Shown: one piece after another, positions 9,451-17,027 of the stretch
Numbering within the stretch: the first letter of the stretch is position 1
Layout: each line of letters begins with the position of its first letter
Origin: Alphaproteobacteria bacterium UBA3637
GTDB lineage: Bacteria > Pseudomonadota > Alphaproteobacteria > CAAHEQ01 > UBA3637
DNA length: 44,392 nucleotides
Assembly (NCBI GenBank): GCA_002373615.1
Contig: DFKU01000055.1
Span: 1,369 to 45,760 of the forward strand
Reading direction: 5' to 3'
Notes under the pieces: generated by a model
What the model was told of the DNA's origin: nothing
What the model saw: only the letters and a program-made list of their open reading frames with translations
Database searches by the model: none
Translations under genes and position numbers: made by a program

Positions 9451-10425
9451 ATGTTTTCATTTTTAAGTCCTTTAGTCGCTTTGTTATTACCCCTACCCTG
9501 GATTATCAGGCGTTTTTTAAAACCGGTTCCTGAAAATAGCATAAAAACGGGGGCAATTAAGGTTCCTTTTTTTGGACGATTAAAAAAAATATCAGGCAAA
9601 AGCATAGGAACAACAAAGAAAAATCCGTTGTGGACCATTTTGGCTTGGGTACTTTTGGTGATGGCGGCCATGCGCCCTGTGTGGCTGGGAAGTCCTATTT
9701 CAATTCATAATAATGCGAGAAACATTATGTTGGCTTTGGATGTATCCGGATCCATGAGCGAAGAAGACTTTGACGTTCAGGGACGCCCTGTAACACGATT
9801 GGATATGTTAAAGGCTTTGACAGATGATTTCATCAAAAGCCGTGGCGGTGACAATATCGGATTAGTTATTTTTGGATCAGAGGCCTATATCTATGCCCCT
9901 CTTTCCCCCGATATTAAAACATTAAGGGAACTGAACAGTGAAATTGGGATTGGGATTGCAGGTACACAGACTGCCATTGGGGAAGCTTTGGCGTTGGCGA
10001 CGCAAAACAGTGCCTCGGTTCCAGCCGAAAGTCGCATCGTTATTTTAATGTCAGATGGGTATCAAAATGCAGGCTCTGTCAATGTGGAGGATGGTCTAAA
10101 GTTAGCCAAAAATCAAGGCATTAAAGTTTACACGGTTGGCATTGGTTCCAGCGCAAAATTAGTTCAAGATTTTTTTGGAACTATTCAGGTGAATCCGTCC
10201 TTGGATTTAGATGAAGAAACTTTAAAAAAAATTGCCAATGAAACAGGAGGGCAATACTTCCGCGCCAAAACAACAGAAGATTTAAGTGAAATTTATGATA
10301 AAATCAATGAATTAGAGCCCATTGAGCAAAATGAAAATTTGATACGCCCCAGAAAAGAATTGTTTTATTGGCCATTGATAGTAGGTATGCTTTGTTATTT
10401 ATTGGCATTGAGGAGGCGTGTATGA
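9451..10425 (+). CDS. batA: BatA-type VWA domain protein
   Basis: 324-residue inner-membrane protein of the Bat (aerotolerance-associated) family. N-terminal hydrophobic segment (1-20), a second membrane helix (about 58-74), then a von Willebrand A domain with an intact metal-binding MIDAS motif DVSGS (D97, S99, S101), GTQT around 171-174 and MSDG at 200-203. A C-terminal helix (about 308-322) puts the VWA domain between two membrane anchors. Bat proteins usually work with a MoxR AAA+ ATPase and a DUF58 protein; neither gene is in the window. ATGA overlap with the next gene marks translational coupling. The exact molecular role of Bat proteins is unsettled. Confidence 0.88.
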   Translation: MFSFLSPLVALLLPLPWIIRRFLKPVPENSIKTGAIKVPFFGRLKKISGKSIGTTKKNPLWTILAWVLLVMAAMRPVWLGSPISIHNNARNIMLALDVSGSMSEEDFDVQGRPVTRLDMLKALTDDFIKSRGGDNIGLVIFGSEAYIYAPLSPDIKTLRELNSEIGIGIAGTQTAIGEALALATQNSASVPAESRIVILMSDGYQNAGSVNVEDGLKLAKNQGIKVYTVGIGSSAKLVQDFFGTIQVNPSLDLDEETLKKIANETGGQYFRAKTTEDLSEIYDKINELEPIEQNENLIRPRKELFYWPLIVGMLCYLLALRRRV

Positions 10426-11873
10426 TTTTTTTGCGTCCTTGGTTTTTATTGACTTTATTGATTCCTTTTTTATTGAAAGGAGTGAAGCATTTCAAAAAAG
10501 AAGAGACACCCTGGGCAAGGTTCATGGATAAAAAGTTATTAAATGCCCTTTTGGTTAAAGGAAAAGAAGGGAGTACTAAGGGACAATTATCGTGGAAGAT
10601 TTGGGCTTTATGGGGGGCATGGTGTATAGCGTTAGCAGGGCCCGGTTTTTACAAGCTTCCAACCCCTGCAGTGGAAAGTGCCCCCAATACTGTCATCGTT
10701 TTTGATTTATCCATGCAAGGAAAAGAACTGATGCAAGGACAAGCAAAGCTGTATGATTTATTGACTGCTTTAAAAGGCGAACGCGTGGGATTGGTTGTCT
10801 TTGGAAGCCGGCAAGGTTATACAGCTATGCCCCTTACCCCCGATATTGATTTGGTTAAGGAAATTGTACCGACTTTGACCCCCAACGTTTTGCCAGAAGT
10901 GGCGACAAATCCAAAGGCGGGTTTTCAATATGCAGAAGAATTGTTGGATAAAGCAGGTCAAAAAGGGCGTATTTTATATGTGACAAACAAACCACAAAAA
11001 GAACAAGGGCGTTATCCTTTTGGTGTTTTGGATTTGACAAAAAGAACTCTTGACACCAGCGACATTGAAAACCTGTTAGAAAAAACACGAACAGAGGCAA
11101 CCATTGGCGACAATGCTTTTTCAACACAGGCAGATGTGTGGGCTGATTTGGGAGGATGGTTGGTATTATTAAGTCTGCCCTTCTTTGCCTTGATGTTCAG
11201 AAAAGGCGTTTTATTTCTAGTCTTCTTTTTATTGGCGACAAACGTACAAGCCGGATTTTTGTGGCGCTCAGATCAAGAAGCATATAAAACAGAACAAAAA
11301 GGGATTGAAGCCTATCAAAATAAAGAATATCAGTCAGCCATTCATGCCTTTCAACAATCAGGTAATTTGTATAATTTGGGAAATGCTTTGGCTTTTGCCG
11401 GGGATATTCAAGGGGCGATTGATGCCTATAAGCAGGAATTAGAAAAAAATCCCACCAACCAAGATGCCAAATTTAACAAAGAGTATTTAGAAAAGCAGTT
11501 GCCCCCCCCTGATGATCAAGCTCAGCAAAATGAAGACGGGGAATCTGAAGAAAACAAAAATGATTCAAATGAGGAGTCAGAGCAAGATCAAACAGGAGAA
11601 AATCAAGAAGAATCCCAAGAAAGTGAATCTCAAGAAAAAAATTCCGAGGAACACTCAGAAAATCAAAAAGAAGATTCACAAGCAAATCCATCCCAAAATC
11701 AACCCACACAAGAGGAAACGCAAGCTGAATTAGAGCAAGCTTTAGCCGAATATGAATCTGAATCCCCCTATAATCAAGAAGAGCAACAAATCATCAACCG
11801 ATTAAATCATGATCCTTCCCGCGTATTACGCTATCGGTTGATGTTACAGCATGAAAGAGGAAAAATAAAATGA
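10422..11873 (+). CDS. BatB VWA domain fused to BatC-like TPR and acidic region
   Basis: About 483 residues. Membrane helices near 5-18 and 58-73 and a VWA-like domain (about 90-215), but the MIDAS motif reads DLSMQ instead of DxSxS, so metal binding is probably impaired. Another helix near 245-285 leads into TPR-type repeats (about 290-350, FYNLGNALA-like pattern), then a long Glu/Gln/Ser/Asn-rich acidic tract (about 360-440). This is the BatB-BatC fusion seen in many Bat clusters. The start at 10422 has GGAGG 6-7 bases upstream and overlaps the batA stop as ATGA; a farther upstream in-frame start is unlikely. Confidence 0.82.
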   Translation: MIFLRPWFLLTLLIPFLLKGVKHFKKEETPWARFMDKKLLNALLVKGKEGSTKGQLSWKIWALWGAWCIALAGPGFYKLPTPAVESAPNTVIVFDLSMQGKELMQGQAKLYDLLTALKGERVGLVVFGSRQGYTAMPLTPDIDLVKEIVPTLTPNVLPEVATNPKAGFQYAEELLDKAGQKGRILYVTNKPQKEQGRYPFGVLDLTKRTLDTSDIENLLEKTRTEATIGDNAFSTQADVWADLGGWLVLLSLPFFALMFRKGVLFLVFFLLATNVQAGFLWRSDQEAYKTEQKGIEAYQNKEYQSAIHAFQQSGNLYNLGNALAFAGDIQGAIDAYKQELEKNPTNQDAKFNKEYLEKQLPPPDDQAQQNEDGESEENKNDSNEESEQDQTGENQEESQESESQEKNSEEHSENQKEDSQANPSQNQPTQEETQAELEQALAEYESESPYNQEEQQIINRLNHDPSRVLRYRLMLQHERGKIK

Positions 11874-13267
11874 AAAAGTTATTTTTAATGGGAATTTGTT
11901 TATTTACTATTAAAGCATGGGCTTTGGAAGCGCATTTGAATCCGAACCCTATTATGCGGGGGGAGAGCGTGGAATTATCTATCAGCTCGGATAAACCTGT
12001 TACAGCACCTGAAAATTTAAAAGAGCTGACGCAAAATTTTTTGATTGCAGGCAGTCAACAACGTCAATCCAGTCAATTTGTGAACGGGGTTGGTTCTACC
12101 ACCTATGAAACAGCCTTTGTTTTACATCCTTTAAAGGGAGGGGAAATTCAAATTCCTGCTTTAAAAATTGGTAATGAAAAAACGGCTCCTTTAACTTTAA
12201 AGGTCCTGGATAAAGCTGAAACGAAAGAAAAACAAGCGGACTTACCCACTTTAGAATTAGTGGCTGATGTATCTAATCAAACCCCCTATGAGGGACAAAC
12301 GATTTTTTACACTTTAACCCTGACAGACGGGCAAGGATTGATTGGTGGGGAAATCATTCCGGCAAAAGTGGAAAATGCACGGCTAAATCAAATTGGGCAG
12401 GATAAAACTGAGTCTGTCATTAAAAATGGGCAACGCGTTCATGAAATCAGTCGCAGCTATACGTTGACTCCTGATAAAGCTGGAAAAATTGAGATTCCCC
12501 CTGCCCTGTTTAATGGAGAAGTTTCCTATAAAGCTCAGCGCCCCAGCAGCAAGCGTAAGTTTTTTGGAATTGCTGATGCAGACTTATTGTTTGGGAACTT
12601 TTTTAATACGACACGTCCTGTCAGTTTTACCAGCAACCCCGTAATGATAGAGGTTCAACCAAAGCCTGGCAATGTAAAGGGGTGGTGGCTCCCTTCCACA
12701 AAAGTGGAATTGATGGCAGATTATCAAATTCCACAAATTGTACAAGTGGGGGATACAATCTCTGGGATATTTATTTTAAGGGCACAAGATGTAGATGCCA
12801 GCAATATGCCTGTCCCCCGCCTGAATAATTCAGCGGATTTTCGCCTGTACCCCAAACCAGAAGAACGGACAACATCCCTTCAAGAGGGGCACCTATTGGG
12901 ACAAGTCAGTATGCCATTTACATTAATTCCTTTAAAAGCAGGTCCTATTGAAATTCCTGAAGTTTCTGTTTCTTGGTTCAATACAATGACAAAAAAATGG
13001 GAAAAAGCAACTGTTCCCGCTCGTCCTTTAACTGTTGAAGAAAGCTCAATTGCCCCTGTTATTGCTTCTCACGCTGAGGCAAGTATTCCCCCAAAAGAGG
13101 TGCCTGCCATTGTAAAAGAGCCCCCCAAATCGTGGATGTGGCTGGCCTTAGGATTGGGGGTTGGAGTGTTGTTTAGCGCATTTGTTGTGGGCCTGATATT
13201 CTTATACAAACACTTGCGTCAAAAGAAAAAAGAAAAGCCTTTGCCGGATTTTTATCCTTTTAAGTAA
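11870..13267 (+). CDS. batD: BatD-family protein
   Basis: 465 residues with a signal peptide (1-18, cleavage near AWA), a large beta-rich extracytoplasmic part typical of BatD (starts with the ALEAHLNPNPIMRGE type of first strand, family pattern about 20-40), and one C-terminal membrane helix (about 422-446) with a basic cytoplasmic tail. Expected role: a periplasmic partner of the BatA/BatB VWA proteins. The start overlaps the BatB stop codon (ATGA at 11870-11873), so all three genes are translationally coupled. Confidence 0.85.
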   Translation: MKKLFLMGICLFTIKAWALEAHLNPNPIMRGESVELSISSDKPVTAPENLKELTQNFLIAGSQQRQSSQFVNGVGSTTYETAFVLHPLKGGEIQIPALKIGNEKTAPLTLKVLDKAETKEKQADLPTLELVADVSNQTPYEGQTIFYTLTLTDGQGLIGGEIIPAKVENARLNQIGQDKTESVIKNGQRVHEISRSYTLTPDKAGKIEIPPALFNGEVSYKAQRPSSKRKFFGIADADLLFGNFFNTTRPVSFTSNPVMIEVQPKPGNVKGWWLPSTKVELMADYQIPQIVQVGDTISGIFILRAQDVDASNMPVPRLNNSADFRLYPKPEERTTSLQEGHLLGQVSMPFTLIPLKAGPIEIPEVSVSWFNTMTKKWEKATVPARPLTVEESSIAPVIASHAEASIPPKEVPAIVKEPPKSWMWLALGLGVGVLFSAFVVGLIFLYKHLRQKKKEKPLPDFYPFK

Positions 13268-13275
13268 AAAAAGTC

Positions 13276-13304
13276 TTGACTTTCATTTAAATTTATGGCA
13301 AAAT
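13276..13304 (+). promoter_or_regulatory. promoter of rpmB
   Basis: TTGACT (13276-13281), 17-bp spacer, CAAAAT (13299-13304). Good -35 and weaker -10, in the 70-bp gap ahead of rpmB. Confidence 0.5.
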
Positions 13305-13340
13305 AGCGCTACTTGTATTTAAAAAGAAAGGAAAATGACT

Positions 13341-13634
13341 ATGACAAAAAAATGTATGGTAACCGGAAAAGGTGTGTTGGCAGGGAATAATGACAGCTAT
13401 TCAAAGCGTAAAACACGTCGTCGCTTTATGCCCAATTTGCAAACTGTGGCAATTTACAGCGAAATTTTGGCTGCCCCTGTAAAAATCAGAATTACTTCTG
13501 CCGGCTTACGTACAATTGAAAAAAATGGCGGGTTGGATTTGTATTTGTTGAACACCCCTGTTTCTAAATTGTCAGCAGAATCTAAAAAATTACGTGAACG
13601 CATTGCTGCTGCAAAAGTCGCAAAAGCTGCTTAA
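13341..13634 (+). CDS. rpmB: 50S ribosomal protein L28
   Basis: 97-residue large-subunit protein. It begins TKKCMVTGKGVLAGNN, the L28 signature, and has the basic KRKTRRRFMPNLQ segment, with an alphaproteobacterial-type C-terminal extension to full length. I chose the ATG at 13341 because AAAGGA (13327-13332) is then 8 bases away; the ATG at 13335 would leave only 2 bases. Monocistronic, with its own promoter and terminator. Confidence 0.95.
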   Translation: MTKKCMVTGKGVLAGNNDSYSKRKTRRRFMPNLQTVAIYSEILAAPVKIRITSAGLRTIEKNGGLDLYLLNTPVSKLSAESKKLRERIAAAKVAKAA

Positions 13635-13651
13635 TCGTTAAGTGAATTTTC

Positions 13652-13690
13652 AAACTCCCCGAAAAATTTTAAAGGGGAGTTTATTTTTTT
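13652..13690 (+). terminator. Rho-independent terminator of rpmB
   Basis: 9-bp stem AAACTCCCC (13652-13660) with GGGGAGTTT (13674-13682), 13-base loop, then ATTTTTTT. Confidence 0.9.
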
Positions 13691-13691
13691 C

Positions 13692-13720
13692 TTGACAGAG
13701 GGAAGTGTTTTGTGTATAAT
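13692..13720 (+). promoter_or_regulatory. consensus promoter of tRNA-Leu
   Basis: Perfect TTGACA (13692-13697), 17-bp spacer and perfect TATAAT (13715-13720), ending 14 bp before the tRNA. Confidence 0.9.
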
Positions 13721-13734
13721 TGTGGATACCTTAT

Positions 13735-13821
13735 GCCTCCATGGCGGAATTGGTAGACGCGGCAGACTCAAAATCTGCTCTTAGCAATAAGGTGCTGGTT
13801 CAAGTCCGGCTGGAGGTACCA
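13735..13821 (+). tRNA. tRNA-Leu (anticodon CAA)
   Basis: 87 bases including an encoded CCA (13819-13821). Acceptor stem GCCTCCA (13735-13741) pairs with TGGAGGT (13811-13817). Anticodon stem GCAGA/TCTGC holds the loop CTCAAAA, anticodon CAA. The long variable arm (GCTCTTAGCAATAAGGTGC region) is class II, as expected for leucine, and the T loop is GGTTCAAGTCC. Its 3' end starts a 64-bp repeat that recurs at 16871-16935. Confidence 0.95.
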
Positions 13822-13879
13822 AATCAAGCGGCTCCCTAAATGGTGAGCTGATTTTTTATATTTTCCAAGCGCTTGTGCT
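13816..13879 (+). repeat. direct repeat copy 1, from the tRNA-Leu 3' end outward
   Basis: 64 bp starting at GTACCA of the tRNA and running through its terminator to CCAAGCGCTTGTGCT. It matches 16871-16935 with one substitution and one extra T. The two copies bracket about 3 kb of accessory genes, the pattern of an att duplication, although no integrase lies between them. Confidence 0.8.
13829..13857 (+). terminator. terminator of tRNA-Leu(CAA)
   Basis: Stem CGGCTCCC / GGTGAGCTG with one mismatch and one G-T wobble pair, followed by ATTTTTT. A second copy of this hairpin sits in the downstream repeat (about 16884-16913). Confidence 0.65.
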
Positions 13880-14032
13880 AGTTCGGTGGCAAGGTGCGCA
13901 ACGTAGCACCGCAGACACGACGCCGTAGGCGGTCCCGAATAAAATGAGGGATAAATTGTGCATCAGCCAATTTACATACTTACCCCTTCCGAAAGTGCTA
14001 AATTCCGTAAATTATCGAACTTTCGGGGGTGC

Positions 14033-14061
14033 TTGATTAATTTATACTTTTATGCTATAAT
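14033..14061 (+). promoter_or_regulatory. promoter of the small gene at 14090
   Basis: TTGATT (14033-14038), 17-bp spacer, perfect TATAAT (14056-14061), followed by GGAAAGGA and the ATG at 14090. Confidence 0.7.
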
Positions 14062-14089
14062 TTCAGAGCTTTTGGAAAGGATATATCAC

Positions 14090-14653
14090 ATGGTTCAAGA
14101 ATTATATTTGAAATACAAAGACAGATACTTTGAAGATTTTTTTACACCAGAAGTCAGGGATTTACCAAAAGACAAAAAGGAACTTTTATTAAGTGAATTA
14201 GAAACTATGCGTAAAAACACCGCGATTATGGAAAATCGACGCAAACACGCAGAGGAAAAAGATTGGGAAGATGAAGCCGAAGAGTGGGGCCGAGCCAGAA
14301 GAAATGCCTTTCAACGGGGAGTTATGGCTGCCAATTTGATATTAGATTTACATCATAAAACTATGTTGGATGTGCGAGAAGTGTCTGAGATTCTGGATGG
14401 TTATTGTTTCGCTGCTCGGCAACGAGAGTCTGATTTATATACTATCCTCAGTAGACATAAATCTTGGGAGTACAGACATAACTATCAGGTATCAGAGTCT
14501 GGAAAAGTCTTTTATGAACAGTGTATGAGGGATTATTGTAATCCTCAAAAGCGGGACAAGTTTTTAAGTATTGTTAATGCAACACCTGCTGTAAAATTAG
14601 CGACAAAACAATTATCTTCTTTACAAGCCTCTAATCAGGGGATTGAAAGATGA
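14090..14653 (+). CDS. hypothetical charged helical protein in the tRNA-Leu patch
   Basis: Not recognised. About 187 residues, soluble, highly charged and probably all-helical (KDRYFEDFFTPEVRDLPKD, then Glu/Arg-rich helices such as EEKDWEDEAEEWGRARR). No signal peptide or membrane segment. The ATG at 14090 fits the GGAAAGGA site 8 bases upstream and the near-consensus promoter at 14033-14061; an upstream in-frame start at 13958 would place that promoter inside the gene and is rejected. It is the only plus-strand gene of this accessory patch and appears to end at the terminator at 14733-14757. Confidence 0.6.
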   Translation: MVQELYLKYKDRYFEDFFTPEVRDLPKDKKELLLSELETMRKNTAIMENRRKHAEEKDWEDEAEEWGRARRNAFQRGVMAANLILDLHHKTMLDVREVSEILDGYCFAARQRESDLYTILSRHKSWEYRHNYQVSESGKVFYEQCMRDYCNPQKRDKFLSIVNATPAVKLATKQLSSLQASNQGIER

Positions 14654-14724
14654 TCAATTTCCAAGGCTAACTTTTTGAAATCATTTAAATGTTTGGCTCG
14701 GTATTCGTTAAGTGTGTTGTACCA
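14654..14724 (+). repeat. repeat segment shared with 16806-16876
   Basis: 71 bp beginning TCAATTTCC and ending GTTGTACCA, with the well-conserved core AATGTTTGGCTCGGTATTCG. It matches 16806-16876 with scattered substitutions. In the second copy it runs straight into the 65-bp tRNA-flank repeat; here it does not, so the copies are mosaic. Confidence 0.7.
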
Positions 14725-14732
14725 AGTATTAC

Positions 14733-14757
14733 AACCACCATTTCAAGGGTGGTTTTT
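14733..14757 (+). terminator. terminator downstream of the 14090 gene
   Basis: Stem AACCACC (14733-14739) with GGTGGTT (14748-14754), 8-base loop, then three more Ts (5 Ts in a row from 14753). Confidence 0.6.
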
Positions 14758-14892
14758 CAATTCCGACATCAATTCATTCTGCGTTACCACTTGAATTCAT
14801 TGTGTTTCATTGCTTTGCGGGCAAAAATAATTCACCGGATTATTTTTGCTTGCGCAGTTATCGAACTCTTAAATGCAAAGTACTTTAAAAAC

Positions 14893-14928
14893 AATAACTT
14901 GTTAAAGTTCAAGTCCGGCTAGCTCAAA
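14893..14928 (+). repeat. repeat segment with tRNA T-arm-like sequence
   Basis: AATAACTTGTTAAAGTTC continues into AAGTCCGGCTAGCTCAAA. It resembles 16942-16979 and includes GTTCAAGTCCGGCT, also present in the T arm of tRNA-Leu(CAA). No complete tRNA can be folded around it, so it looks like a degenerate tRNA-end fragment. Confidence 0.5.
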
Positions 14929-14931
14929 AAC

Positions 14932-14957
14932 AAAAAAAACCCGGACGAATCCGAGGT
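14932..14957 (-). terminator. terminator of the 14984 gene (minus strand)
   Basis: On the minus strand ACCTCGGA-TTCG-TCCGGGT forms a UUCG-tetraloop hairpin with one bulge, followed by an uninterrupted run of Ts. Confidence 0.8.
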
Positions 14958-14983
14958 TGGTATTGTTATTCAAAATGAGTATA

Positions 14984-15253
14984 TTACCTTTGATTTTGAT
15001 TAGAGGGAGTCTTTTGACTTCTTTTGTGTGATGCTACTTTAGAGGGGGCCTGAGATTTATCAAACGCAATAGATACATCTACTTTTTCTAGTTTACCATT
15101 CTCAGCTTTATCTGCTAATTTCAAAAGACGTTCCCTTGCTTGAAAGGGAGATTCAAATCTTTTATTTGGAGAACTTATTGGACGATAGGAAGCACCTTCG
15201 TTTTCAAGTGCAGTCATAATCCGTTCTTTTGTTAATTTTACTTTTTGAGTCAT
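14984..15253 (-). CDS. hypothetical small basic protein
   Basis: Not recognised. 89 residues, basic and low in hydrophobics: a helical N-terminal part (TKERIMTALENEG), a middle helix (FQARERLLKLADKAE) and a disordered Lys/Ser/Gln-rich tail. AAGGAG lies just upstream of the ATG and a clear terminator lies downstream (14932-14957), so it is very probably expressed. First of three minus-strand genes in the patch downstream of tRNA-Leu(CAA). Confidence 0.55.
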   Translation of the reverse strand: MTQKVKLTKERIMTALENEGASYRPISSPNKRFESPFQARERLLKLADKAENGKLEKVDVSIAFDKSQAPSKVASHKRSQKTPSNQNQR

Positions 15254-15310
15254 CTTATGCTCCTTTCTATTAATAAGATAGAAGTGGTGGTATCACATTC
15301 TGAGACACTT

Positions 15311-15348
15311 GTCAATATATCAGCGACCTTCACGTCTTTTTGCCAAAG
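15311..15348 (-). repeat. gene-end repeat encoding the tail AKRREGR
   Basis: GTCAAT-TATCAGCGACCTTC and the following bases to about 15348 match 16364-16401. Both copies cover the last codons and stop of a different minus-strand gene, so two otherwise unrelated proteins share a LAKRREGR C-terminus. Confidence 0.65.
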
Positions 15349-16309
15349 CCTGGGATGTCATACTTTTTGAAACGTGTCTTTTTCGTGAGACCACATTTCC
15401 AATTTTTGTTTTTGAATGTTCTGTTACACGTTCAATCGGCATCATTTCCTTGGCAAAATAGGTATCCAAATAATGTTTCATAAATGTTTTTGAAAAATCG
15501 CCGTCATATTTTTTCTTTGTGTCAAATTGAATGCCAGCAAATAAACATTTTTTAGCGACCATCCAGCCACTTTTATCCATCAGCCATTCTATTGGTTGGA
15601 CCTCAACCCAATAAGGTTTTCCCTCTTTTACCTGTTCCCTTGTAGATAGCGTGCTATACTGGCTGTCTGAAGGACGTCCAAGGACACGGATATACCTTTT
15701 ACCATCCATTTCATATTCGGGGACGGACATGGCCTTAAAAGGCGTATCACAATCTTCTGGATCAACTGAATCAAATGTGTAATTTTTCCCAGTCGGACGA
15801 AGAGATTTTAGAGCATGTAATCTTTCTAATTTTTCGCTGGTACGCTCATCAGCAACCTTTTGCGGGTATTGGCCATATTCCGCTACGCAGATTCCAAAGT
15901 TAGTCCGAGCATTGCTCGGGCTGATTTTAGATGCCTCCGATGGAGGCAACGCGGGTCGCGCCGAGGGTCCACGACGAAACGCGGGATAGCCGCTCCCTTT
16001 CTTACATCCGAACTCATCACAGAGGCAATGCACGTCCTCATCCCTATAAGTGCGATACACGCCCTCAACACTATAAATATGAGAATAAGGAGACGCGGTC
16101 CAAGAGATACAAGCTGGCCCGTCATGAGAAAGAGAAGTATGATCAAGGGGAAGGGTTATCCAACCACCCAATATGACGGCCAGATCTGTTTGCGCAACCA
16201 TCCCGCCATAAAGGTCCATAACATCCAGGGCACCTTTGCGATACCATGTCTGTTCTTCCTGGTTGCCCCATACCTGCTCTGCCTTCAAAAACGTAAAATC
16301 CAAAGCCAT
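15320..16309 (-). CDS. hypothetical protein, paralogue of the 17028-17918 product
   Basis: Not confidently assigned. About 329 residues. The C-terminal half is closely shared with the protein at 17028-17918, including the block KPYWVEVQPIEWLMDKSGW and FSKTFMKHYLDTYFAKEMMP; the first half is weakly similar. The layout (EYGQYPQ, then YTFDS, RYIRV, W-x-x-x-PIEW) resembles the DUF6273-type domain of gut bacteria. No signal peptide. I chose the ATG at 16309 (ALDFTFLKAEQ) because AAGGAG sits 7 bases upstream, and a perfect promoter lies at 16340-16368. The last nine residues match the end of the neighbouring 100-residue protein. Confidence 0.6.
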   Translation of the reverse strand: MALDFTFLKAEQVWGNQEEQTWYRKGALDVMDLYGGMVAQTDLAVILGGWITLPLDHTSLSHDGPACISWTASPYSHIYSVEGVYRTYRDEDVHCLCDEFGCKKGSGYPAFRRGPSARPALPPSEASKISPSNARTNFGICVAEYGQYPQKVADERTSEKLERLHALKSLRPTGKNYTFDSVDPEDCDTPFKAMSVPEYEMDGKRYIRVLGRPSDSQYSTLSTREQVKEGKPYWVEVQPIEWLMDKSGWMVAKKCLFAGIQFDTKKKYDGDFSKTFMKHYLDTYFAKEMMPIERVTEHSKTKIGNVVSRKRHVSKSMTSQALAKRREGR

Positions 16310-16339
16310 AATAAATCTCCTTGTTAAAAGAATGTGCTC

Positions 16340-16368
16340 ATTATACATAAAAACACACTATTTGTCAA
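16340..16368 (-). promoter_or_regulatory. consensus promoter of the 15320-16309 gene
   Basis: On the minus strand: TTGACA (16368-16363), 17-bp spacer, TATAAT (16345-16340). Nearly identical, spacer included, to the promoter of the paralogue at 17949-17977. Confidence 0.85.
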
Positions 16369-16372
16369 TGTA

Positions 16373-16675
16373 TCAGCGACCTTCACGTCTTTTTGCTAAA
16401 GTTTGAGATAGCAGACTTATTTGAGAAGGTCTTCTTCTTAATGGGGCTTTTTGTTCTTTGATAGCTTCTTTTGCCCACTCATTACAAATCTCATTTATTA
16501 GCTTTTTTGCTTCTTCTTTAGAACATCTATACAAAGACATAACGCTTTCCAAAGCTTTACGTTCTATTTCTTTTCTCTCTTTCTTATGTCTTTTATCTTC
16601 TTGTCTTTTTTGACGTGCTTCTTCGCGTTCTCGTTCTCTTTTTGTTTTTGGTGGTTCGGCATAAAACGACGACAT
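16373..16675 (-). CDS. hypothetical small, very basic coiled-coil protein
   Basis: Not recognised. 100 residues; residues about 8-45 are almost entirely Lys/Arg/Glu (coiled coil), followed by a helical segment (LESVMSLYRCSKEEAKKLI) and a basic tail ending QTLAKRREGR. The tail is shared with the protein at 15320-16309 through a duplicated DNA segment. AAGGAG precedes the ATG and a good promoter is at 16722-16749. Composition suggests nucleic-acid or ribosome association, but that is only inference. Confidence 0.55.
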   Translation of the reverse strand: MSSFYAEPPKTKREREREEARQKRQEDKRHKKERKEIERKALESVMSLYRCSKEEAKKLINEICNEWAKEAIKEQKAPLRRRPSQISLLSQTLAKRREGR

Positions 16676-16721
16676 TTAATAACTCCTTCATATCTGTTAA
16701 TAATTTTTGAGTTCTTAGGTT

Positions 16722-16749
16722 ATTATACCACAAATTTCCTAAAAAGCAA
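16722..16749 (-). promoter_or_regulatory. promoter of the 16373-16675 gene
   Basis: Minus strand: TTGCTT (16749-16744), 16-bp spacer, perfect TATAAT (16727-16722). Confidence 0.65.
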
Positions 16750-16805
16750 ATTTTGAGAGACAATTAATTTGGAACGTCGACGTCCCGTTTTAAATTTTCA
16801 AAAGT

Positions 16806-16979
16806 TCAATTTCCAGTACCAGCTTTTTGAAATCCACTAAATGTTTGGCTCGGTATTCGCTAAGCGAGTTGTACCAAATCAAGCGGCTCCCTAAATGGTG
16901 AGCTGATTTTTTTATGTTTTCCAAGCGCTTGTGCTGGAATCAATAACTTATTTAAGTTCGAGTCTGGTATGGGCTCAAA
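16806..16979 (+). repeat. composite repeat, copy 2 (tRNA-Leu flank)
   Basis: Three blocks run together here: 16806-16876 (matches 14654-14724), 16871-16935 (matches the tRNA-Leu 3' end and terminator at 13816-13879) and 16942-16979 (matches 14893-14928). Because the blocks are contiguous here but separated in the patch, this may be the older arrangement. It marks the right edge of the accessory patch. Confidence 0.7.
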
Positions 16980-16982
16980 GTA

Positions 16983-17011
16983 AAAAAATAACCCCAGCCG
17001 AAACTGGGGGT
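16983..17011 (-). terminator. terminator of the 17028-17918 gene
   Basis: Minus strand: CCCCAG-TTTCGG-CTGGGG hairpin followed by TTATTTTTTT, 17 bp past the stop codon. Confidence 0.85.
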
Positions 17012-17027
17012 ATCACGACAGAAAAAA

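Noticed and set aside
14689..14922. Plus-strand ORF of 77 codons
   Set aside because: It overlaps the terminator at 14733-14757 and two repeat blocks, has no ribosome site, and shows odd composition.
16806..16979. A second tRNA in the composite repeat
   Set aside because: Only the GTACCA end, terminator and T-arm-like words are present; no acceptor or anticodon stem can be built.
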